Shown here one piece after another: positions 1-5,316 of a stretch of 12,021 nt of DNA. This DNA comes from DAOUKH01 sp034420775 (GTDB lineage: Bacteria > Chloroflexota > Dehalococcoidia > SHYB01), in contig DAOUKZ010000050.1 in assembly GCA_034420775.1 (NCBI GenBank), positions 1-12,021 of the forward strand, in the 5' to 3' direction. Position numbers and translations under genes: made by a program. The stretch's first letter is position 1; the number at the start of each line of letters is the position of its first letter. The notes beneath the pieces are model-generated. The model was not told the origin of the DNA, did no database searches, and worked only from the letters and a program-made list of their open reading frames with translations.

Positions 1-958
1 CGGGATGGCCCGCTTGGTCGAGCTGACACGGCGCAGCGGCCGGCCCGTCTGCTGGAACACGATCTCGCAGTCGGTGACCGAGCCCGACGCGTGGAAGGAG
101 CACCTCCGCATCCTGCGCGAGATGCGCGAGCAGGGAACGCCCTTCTTCGCGCTGGGTCACACCCAGCCGGACGACTTCGAGTTCACCTTCGAGTTCACCA
201 ACGTCTTCGACCGCTGGGCGACGTGGCAGAAGGTGCTCATCGAGCCCAAGGCGGTCAAGACGGCCAAGATGCGCGACCCCGCGGTGCGCCAGACGCTGCG
301 CGAGGAGATGAAGCGAGACCCCTTCCGTGGACTCCCGATGAATTGGGAGATCACGATGCTGGTCAAGTCGACCACCGGCCTCTACGCAAAGTTCGAGGGG
401 ATGCGCGTCACCGAGATCGCCGAGCGGCTGAACAAAGACCCCCTCGACACCGCCTTCGACATCGCCCTCGACGAGGACCTGACGACGCAGTTCCGGCAGC
501 TCGACACGCGCAACGCCGACCCCAACGTGATAATGGAAATCCTGAAGGAGCCGCACGTGGGAGCTGGCTTCTCCGATGCCGGCGCGCACCTGATCACCGA
601 GGTGAACACGGGCTTCTCGACGCGCCTCCTCGGCTACTGGGTCCGTGAGAAGCAGGCGATGCGGCTCGAAGACGCGGTGCGGCGGCTGTCGTCGGTGCAG
701 GCGGAGGAGAGCGGCGTCGTCGACCGGGGCAAGGTGCTCGAAGGCTACGCGGCGGACCTGACGATCTTCGACCCCGAGACGGTCGGGCCGTCGGAGCGGA
801 CGTTCGTGAACGACCTGCCCGGCGGCGCGCGGCGGCTGGTGCAATACGCCACGGGCATCGAGTACACCCTGGTCAACGGCGTGGTGACGATGGCCCACGG
901 CGAGCACACCGGCGCCGCGGCGGGGCGCGTCCTCCGCAGCGGCGACTACGCGGCGTAG
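1..958 (+). CDS. Amidohydrolase, N-acyl-D-amino-acid deacylase-like (5' end missing)
   Basis: C-terminal part of a metal-dependent amidohydrolase of the D-aminoacylase / amidohydrolase-3 group, enzymes that hydrolyse N-acyl-D-amino acids or related amides in the cytoplasm. The reading frame is open from base 2, and the Met at base 5 is probably internal because the N-terminal barrel strands and first metal-binding histidines are absent. Counting from that Met, GFSDAGAH (188-195) carries the conserved late-barrel Asp (D191). It is followed by a LGYWVRE stretch (209-215), a dRGKvleGYaADLTIFDP stretch (240-257) returning to the small beta domain, and a VNGVV end (290-294), all in the family's usual order. 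The stop lies 12 bases before the thioesterase gene, so the two may be cotranscribed. Substrate cannot be read from the sequence. Assignment to the superfamily is firm, to D-aminoacylase moderate. Confidence 0.85.
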   Translation, partial: GMARLVELTRRSGRPVCWNTISQSVTEPDAWKEHLRILREMREQGTPFFALGHTQPDDFEFTFEFTNVFDRWATWQKVLIEPKAVKTAKMRDPAVRQTLREEMKRDPFRGLPMNWEITMLVKSTTGLYAKFEGMRVTEIAERLNKDPLDTAFDIALDEDLTTQFRQLDTRNADPNVIMEILKEPHVGAGFSDAGAHLITEVNTGFSTRLLGYWVREKQAMRLEDAVRRLSSVQAEESGVVDRGKVLEGYAADLTIFDPETVGPSERTFVNDLPGGARRLVQYATGIEYTLVNGVVTMAHGEHTGAAAGRVLRSGDYAA

Positions 959-970
959 CGGGATAGGGGG

Positions 971-1462
971 ATGACGCGGGCCGACGCACCGGAGCCGATG
1001 GAGTTCGACGTGTCGCGCAAGCTCACCGACTCCATCGGCGACATGCTCGGCGCGGAGTTGGCAGCGGCCCGCGACGGGTGGAGCCTGGTGCGGCTCCAGA
1101 TCGAGGAGCGGCACCTCAACCCCTTCGGGTTCGTCAACGGGACAGTGGGGTTCGCGCTGTGCGACATCGGCATGGGCTCAGCCATCGCCACCGAGATGTT
1201 GAAGCGCAAGACCTCCTCGGCGACGGTGGAAATCAAGATCAACTACCTGAAGTCGGTGCGCGGCGGCCTGCTGGAGTGCGAGTCGCGGACGGTGCACCTC
1301 GGCACGCGGCTGGCGACGATGGAGTCCGACGTCCGCTGCGACGGCGAGCTCGTGATTAAGGCCACGGGCACGTTCGCCTTGCTCGAAGTGACCGGCGAGG
1401 TGCGGGAACGAGTCGGACGCCTGCGGCAAGGCGGGGGCTCGGACGAACGCCGGACGCGTTGA
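971..1462 (+). CDS. PaaI-like hotdog-fold acyl-CoA thioesterase
   Basis: 163-residue protein of the PaaI/4HBT hotdog family, which hydrolyses acyl- or aryl-CoA thioesters. The hotdog core runs from about 25 to 138: HLNPFGFVNGTVGFALCD (48-65) is the active-site helix region and TVEIKINYLKSV (85-96) is the typical central strand. D65 sits where the family has its catalytic acid. The usual HGG signature is altered to N56-G57-T58, so His and the second Gly are missing. The last 25 residues are a charged Gly/Arg tail outside the fold. The ATG at 971 follows the amidohydrolase stop by 12 bases, with only a G-rich stretch too close for an ideal ribosome site. M10 (base 998) is an alternative start. 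Thioesterase is the family activity, but the altered signature makes catalysis unproven. Confidence 0.8.
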   Translation: MTRADAPEPMEFDVSRKLTDSIGDMLGAELAAARDGWSLVRLQIEERHLNPFGFVNGTVGFALCDIGMGSAIATEMLKRKTSSATVEIKINYLKSVRGGLLECESRTVHLGTRLATMESDVRCDGELVIKATGTFALLEVTGEVRERVGRLRQGGGSDERRTR

Positions 1463-1487
1463 TAAACGAGAGCTTCTGCCATATAGT
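1459..1487 (+). promoter_or_regulatory. Sigma70-type promoter for gmk-gltX
   Basis: TTGATA (1459-1464) and TATAGT (1482-1487) are separated by exactly 17 bases; each matches the consensus at 5 of 6 positions. The -35 box overlaps the stop codon of the thioesterase gene. The predicted transcript start near 1494 leaves a leader of about 65 bases before gmk. This suggests gmk-gltX is transcribed independently of the catabolic genes upstream. Confidence 0.65.
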
Positions 1488-1533
1488 GGAACGGCCCGCT
1501 GAAGTGTTTCAGAACCGAGGTCAAGACTCGACT

Positions 1534-1553
1534 CGGCTTTGAAGCCGGAGGAG
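1534..1553 (+). promoter_or_regulatory. gmk leader hairpin abutting a strong ribosome binding site
   Basis: CGGCTT (1534-1539), a TG centre, and AAGCCG (1542-1547) form a perfect 6-bp inverted repeat, whose 3' arm runs into the Shine-Dalgarno GGAGGAG (1547-1553). A 6-base spacer leads to the TTG at 1560. The ribosome site decides the gene start: the in-frame TTG at 1539 lies inside the hairpin and has no ribosome site. The hairpin could modulate access to the ribosome site; that is inference. Confidence 0.5.
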
Positions 1554-1559
1554 CCGTCC

Positions 1560-2165
1560 TTGCTCTCGCAACCGCGCCGCACGCCGCTCCTCATCGTGCT
1601 CTCCGGACCCTCGGGCGTCGGCAAGGACGCCATCCTCAACCGCATGCGCATCCTGGACCTGCCGCTGCATTTCACCGTCACCGCCACCACGAGGCCGATC
1701 CGTGACAACGAGCGCAACGGCGTGGACTACCAGTTCATCTCCAAGGAGACGTTCCGGCGCATGCTGGAGGAGGGCGACTTCCTGGAATCCGCCGAGGTCT
1801 ACGGCAATTCGTACGGCGTGCCGAAGTCGCAGGTGCGGAACGCGATGGCGGCGGGGCACGACGTCCTCGTCAAGATCGACGTGCAGGGCGCGGCGACGAT
1901 CAAGCGCCTCGCCCCGCAGGCGGTGATGATCTTCGTCGTCCCGCCCTCGATCCACGAGTTGGAGCGCCGGCTGAAGTGGCGGCTAACCGAGTCCGAGGAG
2001 AGCCTGCGCCGGCGGATCGAGGAGTCTCGGAGCGAGATGGAACACATCGGCGCGTTCGACTACGTGGTGACCAACGATGCGCTCGACGATGCGGTCCACC
2101 AGATGAACTGCATCATCACCGCCGAGCGCTGCCGCATGCCGCCCCGCGTGGTGCGGCTCGACTAG
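1560..2165 (+). CDS. gmk: Guanylate kinase (TTG start)
   Basis: 201-residue guanylate kinase, phosphorylating GMP to GDP with ATP in purine nucleotide metabolism; cytoplasmic and essential in most bacteria. Numbered from the TTG at 1560: P-loop GPSGVGK at 16-22, GMP-binding TATTRPIR (41-48) followed by VDYQF (55-59), ESAEVYGNSYGVP (76-88), Walker-B-like KIDVQGA (105-111), lid region with RLTESEESLRRRI (141-153), and VVTND (169-173). Length equals the family norm (about 200). The residue after the P-loop Lys is Asp (D23), where many homologues have Gly, Ser or Thr. The start is set by GGAGGAG six bases upstream of TTG; a longer form starting at TTG 1539 is unlikely. It has its own promoter at 1459-1487 and is followed 36 bases later by gltX, so both information-processing genes probably share a transcript. 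Confidence 0.95.
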   Translation: MLSQPRRTPLLIVLSGPSGVGKDAILNRMRILDLPLHFTVTATTRPIRDNERNGVDYQFISKETFRRMLEEGDFLESAEVYGNSYGVPKSQVRNAMAAGHDVLVKIDVQGAATIKRLAPQAVMIFVVPPSIHELERRLKWRLTESEESLRRRIEESRSEMEHIGAFDYVVTNDALDDAVHQMNCIITAERCRMPPRVVRLD

Positions 2166-2201
2166 GCGCCCGCCGGGGCGAGAATACCGCGCACCGACGC
2201 C

Positions 2202-3686
2202 ATGAACGATCCCGTCCGCGTCCGCTACGCACCCAGTCCCACGGGCATCCCGCACGTTGGGAACATCCGCACCGCGCTCTTCAACTGGCTCTTCGCGCGG
2301 AACCGCGGCGGCTCCTTCATCGTCCGCATCGAGGACACCGACCAGGCGCGGCTCGTCGAGGGCGCGACCGAGGCGATTCTGGAGAGCCTTCGCTGGCTTG
2401 GCCTCGACTGGGACGAGGGGCCGACGGGCGACGGGCGCGGCGAACGGGGCGACTCCGGGCCGTACTTCCAGTCCGACCCAGTGCGCCTCCAGCGCTACCG
2501 CGAGACGGCGGAGCGTCTGGTGGAGGAGGGCAAGGCCTACGCCTGTTACTGCACCCCGGACGAGCTCGCCGCGATGCGGAAGGAGCAGCAGCGGCGCGGT
2601 CAGCCCACCAAGTACGACGGCCGCTATCGGTACGACGCCGCGCTGCGCGCCCGGCACGAGGCCGAGGGCCGCCCCAAGGTCATCCGGTTCGCCTCGAAGA
2701 CCGAGGGCGAGACGGTTTGCGCCGACCTGCTGCGCGGCGAGGTCCGCTTCCAAAATGCCCTGCTCGACGACTTCGTCCTTCTGAAGTCGGACGGCTTTCC
2801 CACATACCATCTGGCGCACGTCGTCGACGACCGCGCCATGCGGATCACCCACGTCATCCGCGGCGACGAGTGGGTGTCGAGCGCGCCGCGCCACGTCCTG
2901 CTCCACGAGGCCCTGGGGTGGCAGCCGCCGGTCTACGCGCATCTGCCGATCATACTGGGGCCGGACCGGGCGAAGCTGAGCAAGCGCCACGGGGCGGCGT
3001 CGACGCTGGACTACCGCGACCAAGGGTTCCTGCCCGAGGCCCTGATGAACTTCCTGGCGCTTCTGGGCTGGTCGTACGACGACAAGACTGAGATCTTCAG
3101 CCGCGAGCAGCTCGTGGAGTATTTCTCGTTCGACCGCGTGGGCAAGGCGGGGTCGGTCTTCAACATCGACAAGCTCCAGTGGATGAACGGCGTTTACATC
3201 CGGGAGATGGCGCCGGAGCGAGTGACCTCGCTTGTCGCCGGCCGGCTTGAGAGCGACCTCCCCGAGGCGCAGCCCATCGACGAGGCGTACCTGGGCCGCG
3301 TCGTGCCGCTGGTCCAAGACCGCCTGAAGCTGTTGTCGGAGGCGCGGGAGCTCACCGAGTTCTTCCTGGTGGACACGATCACGCCCGACCCCACCGACCT
3401 GGTGCAGAAGAAGATGGACGAGGCGGGAACGTTGCGCGCGCTGGAGGCGGCGCAGGAGCGGCTCGACGGCCTGCCGGGGTTCGAGGCGGCTGAGCTTGAG
3501 ACGGCGCTGCGGGCATTGGCGGAGGAGCTTGGAATCAAGACGGGCCAGCTCTTCGGGACGCTGCGGGTGGCCTGCACCGGAGTGAAGGCCGCGCCGCCGC
3601 TCTTCGACACCATGGCCGTGCTGGGCCGCGAGCGCTGTATGACCCGCATCGCCAACGCCATCGCGCTAATGCAGGCGCGCGACTAG
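2202..3686 (+). CDS. gltX: Glutamyl-tRNA synthetase
   Basis: 494-residue class I aminoacyl-tRNA synthetase that charges tRNA-Glu with glutamate; cytoplasmic. The Rossmann catalytic domain begins at once with APSPTGIPHVGNIRTALFN (10-28), which contains the HIGH-type signature as HVGN (18-21). VRIEDTD (41-47), the tRNA-Glu-specific GFPTYHLAHVVDD segment (198-210), VIRGDEW (218-224) and the KMSKS loop as KLSKR (258-262) follow in order. From about 320 (SVFNIDKLQWMNG) comes the helical stem and anticodon-binding region to the C-terminus. Length is normal for bacterial GluRS (470-500). The ATG at 2202 has only weak Shine-Dalgarno pairing, so translation may be helped by coupling to gmk 36 bases upstream. 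Whether the enzyme is discriminating or also makes Glu-tRNA-Gln cannot be decided here. Confidence 0.96.
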   Translation: MNDPVRVRYAPSPTGIPHVGNIRTALFNWLFARNRGGSFIVRIEDTDQARLVEGATEAILESLRWLGLDWDEGPTGDGRGERGDSGPYFQSDPVRLQRYRETAERLVEEGKAYACYCTPDELAAMRKEQQRRGQPTKYDGRYRYDAALRARHEAEGRPKVIRFASKTEGETVCADLLRGEVRFQNALLDDFVLLKSDGFPTYHLAHVVDDRAMRITHVIRGDEWVSSAPRHVLLHEALGWQPPVYAHLPIILGPDRAKLSKRHGAASTLDYRDQGFLPEALMNFLALLGWSYDDKTEIFSREQLVEYFSFDRVGKAGSVFNIDKLQWMNGVYIREMAPERVTSLVAGRLESDLPEAQPIDEAYLGRVVPLVQDRLKLLSEARELTEFFLVDTITPDPTDLVQKKMDEAGTLRALEAAQERLDGLPGFEAAELETALRALAEELGIKTGQLFGTLRVACTGVKAAPPLFDTMAVLGRERCMTRIANAIALMQARD

Positions 3687-3757
3687 GGCAAAGGAAGCCA
3701 ACCGGAACACCATTCGAGAGGGACCGGAACGGGTGTGGACAAAGGAGTAGGCTACAC

Positions 3758-4057
3758 ATGAGAACCATCGGCATGGTCGTGGGAATCCTGGGGGGCGCGG
3801 CCGGCCTGATCGCTTCCGCCATGGTCCTGCATGGCGCGGAGCGGGATGTCTGGGTCCGGCTCTCGAGCGTCGGACTGGCCGCGTCGGCGCTCGGCCTCGT
3901 GGGCGCGACCCTGGCGCCGTGGCGACCGCGGCTCGCGATCGCACTCATGATCGTGTCGGCGATCGTGGGCGTCGCGGCGGTCACGATCATGTACGCGCCG
4001 GCGGCGGCGCTGCTGGCCGTTTCGTCCCTGTTGGTGTTCCTCGGGCGGCGCGACTAG
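3758..4057 (+). CDS. Small multi-span membrane protein
   Basis: 99-residue very hydrophobic protein with three to four predicted membrane segments: about 4-24, 34-53, 58-78 and 80-95. Charged residues sit in the connecting loops (AERD near 27-30, WRPR at 55-58) and at the end (RRD). There is no cleavable signal peptide pattern. AAGGAG (3742-3747), 10 bases before the ATG, supports translation. The N-terminal R-T-I-G-M-V-x-G-I-L-G-G pattern recalls short four-helix families such as DUF4064, but the match is from memory and weak, and no function is assigned. It lies 71 bases after gltX on the same strand. No strong promoter or terminator is visible between them, so readthrough is possible. Confidence 0.75.
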   Translation: MRTIGMVVGILGGAAGLIASAMVLHGAERDVWVRLSSVGLAASALGLVGATLAPWRPRLAIALMIVSAIVGVAAVTIMYAPAAALLAVSSLLVFLGRRD

Positions 4058-4070
4058 AGACAAGGGCCGA

Positions 4071-4087
4071 GCGCCGGCCGGTGGCGC
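4071..4087 (+). terminator. GC-rich hairpin in intergenic gap, possible weak terminator
   Basis: GCGCC (4071-4075) and GGCGC (4083-4087) can pair around a 7-base loop, 14 bases after the stop of the membrane-protein gene. There is no T-run downstream, and the 61-base gap is extremely GC-rich, so the hairpin may be compositional chance. Confidence 0.2.
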
Positions 4088-4104
4088 GGGGGCGGGCGCG
4101 CGGG

Positions 4105-4118
4105 TAGACTAGCGCGGT
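4105..4118 (+). promoter_or_regulatory. Possible leaderless -10 element
   Basis: TAGACT (4105-4110) ends 8 bases before the ATG at 4119, the spacing at which transcription would start at or next to the start codon. No Shine-Dalgarno sequence precedes that ATG. The pattern fits a leaderless mRNA, but the hexamer matches TATAAT at only 4 of 6 positions. Confidence 0.3.
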
Positions 4119-4832
4119 ATGCCGCAGACCGAGACAGCCACGCCGGGCGCCGACGTCCTGGAGAATGGGACGGAGGAGGCGCTGCGCCGCTTTCGGGAGT
4201 CGGTGAAGGCGGGCCGCGACTGGACGGAAGCGCTCCTCGAGACCATCGGGGAGTGGACGCTAGCCGAGGAGTCGGTCGACGGCCGGGAGTACCGCTACCT
4301 CGTGGCGGGAGAGGCCTTCGACTGGCGGCTCCTCGCCGAGCGCATCGTCCTCACCGCTTACGACTGCCTGCCGCTGGCCGAGCGCGACCGCTTCCTCTTC
4401 CAAGGCGAGACGCCGCGCGCCGTCGGTGAGGAGGAGCTCCGGGCGGCGTTCGGCGCCGTCAAGCACAGCGCGGCGGCGAACTTCTGGTATGGCGTGCGCG
4501 TCGAGGAGGCGATCCTGCTCGCCGCCGAGCGCGAGGTCCGCAAGTCCCGCTACGGCATGGGCAAGATGGACGACTCGAAGCTCGACGACCTCGCCCACCA
4601 GCGCATCTACGGCAAGCCCCGCCGCGAGCTGCTGGAGACGTACGCCGCCTCGCGCGGACTGCCCATCCCCGACTCGATGAGCATCGCCGAGCTGAACGAG
4701 TTCACCTACTGGCTCTTCAAGTACCGCATCGAGCACTCCGACAAGGCCCGCGTCGCCTCGGACACCAAGAAGGGCCTCCTCATGCTCCAAGAGCTCGCCT
4801 CCAGCCGCAGGAACGGCCGCACACCGGTCTAG
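4119..4832 (+). CDS. Uncharacterised 237-residue soluble protein
   Basis: I do not recognise the family. The product is charged, has no signal peptide or membrane segment, and looks mostly helical. The N-terminal half holds TEALLETIGEWTLAEE (36-51) and a YRYLVAGEAFDWRLLAERIVLT segment (58-79). The middle holds KHSAAANFWYGVRVEEAILLAAE (115-137). The C-terminal half has a basic GKPRRELLETYA stretch (165-176), an ELNEFTYWLFKYRIEHSDKAR stretch (191-211) rich in aromatic and basic residues, and a final helix. No Cys/His metal cluster or nucleotide-binding loop is evident. Codon use matches the gltX region rather than the lower-GC block downstream, so it belongs with the resident chromosome. The start has no Shine-Dalgarno and may be leaderless. 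The 106 bases after it (4833-4938) hold no gene or clear terminator. Confidence 0.75.
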   Translation: MPQTETATPGADVLENGTEEALRRFRESVKAGRDWTEALLETIGEWTLAEESVDGREYRYLVAGEAFDWRLLAERIVLTAYDCLPLAERDRFLFQGETPRAVGEEELRAAFGAVKHSAAANFWYGVRVEEAILLAAEREVRKSRYGMGKMDDSKLDDLAHQRIYGKPRRELLETYAASRGLPIPDSMSIAELNEFTYWLFKYRIEHSDKARVASDTKKGLLMLQELASSRRNGRTPV

Positions 4833-4938
4833 GGGCGGCAAGCGAGCAGTCGGGAAGAGCAGCCCTGTTTTCCTCGTCCCCAAGTCGGCCGCTTGGAATC
4901 AGATTGACCCGTTCGCTATCGATGGAGGAGTGAAAGGC

Positions 4939-5316
4939 ATGCCGCCGACACTGAAAGAGCTGATTGACCGTGCCCCTTGGCGGGAGGCGGTCACCTACCG
5001 CGACACGTGGCCCCACGAGTACGTGCTCAGCGAGAAAGACAGCCAGCAGGAGCTTCTAGAAGCCGTCTGCGACCGGTTCCGGGCCGGCGAGGGCGTAGCC
5101 TGCCGCTTCTTCAGCATGAACAATACCTACCTTTTCATCGCGGACCACAAGTACTGGCTGATGACGCACTGGGACGACCTAGAGCCCGGCGTCGACTATG
5201 TCCTGAACCGCGCCCGCCTCTACCGGGACCGGCGCGACTTCGTCATCCAAGACGGCGACACAGGGAAGCCGGAGGACTATCCGGCTACCCCGGCGCACCA
5301 GAGTCAGAACGCTTAG
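4939..5316 (+). CDS. Short uncharacterised PHEY-motif protein
   Basis: 125-residue soluble protein of unknown function. The start is placed at ATG 4939 because GGAGGAG (4924-4930) lies 8 bases upstream; the in-frame GTG at 4930 would overlap that ribosome site. Visible motifs are TWPHEYVL (23-30), RFFSMNNTYLFIADHKYWLM (56-75) as a probable beta-hairpin region, and YVLNRARLYR (87-96). Short bacterial proteins combining PHEY near the start, a central tyrosine-rich strand pair with YW, and an NRA segment are familiar to me as uncharacterised proteins. I cannot name a function. The 3' end runs 32 bases into the 3' end of the minus-strand nuclease gene, so the two transcripts would be complementary there. 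It may be a partner of the nuclease or simply part of the same inserted block. Confidence 0.75.
   Translation: MPPTLKELIDRAPWREAVTYRDTWPHEYVLSEKDSQQELLEAVCDRFRAGEGVACRFFSMNNTYLFIADHKYWLMTHWDDLEPGVDYVLNRARLYRDRRDFVIQDGDTGKPEDYPATPAHQSQNA

Noticed and set aside
1983..3317. 444-codon minus-strand open frame opposite gmk and gltX
   Set aside because: It lies fully antisense to two unmistakable genes, has no recognisable domain, and is the expected by-product of high GC in the third codon position.
4833..4938. Promoter for the PHEY-motif gene from TTGGAA (4893-4898) and TATCGA (4917-4922)
   Set aside because: The -10 matches at only 3 of 6 positions and the implied transcript start near 4929 would remove the strong ribosome site at 4924-4930.
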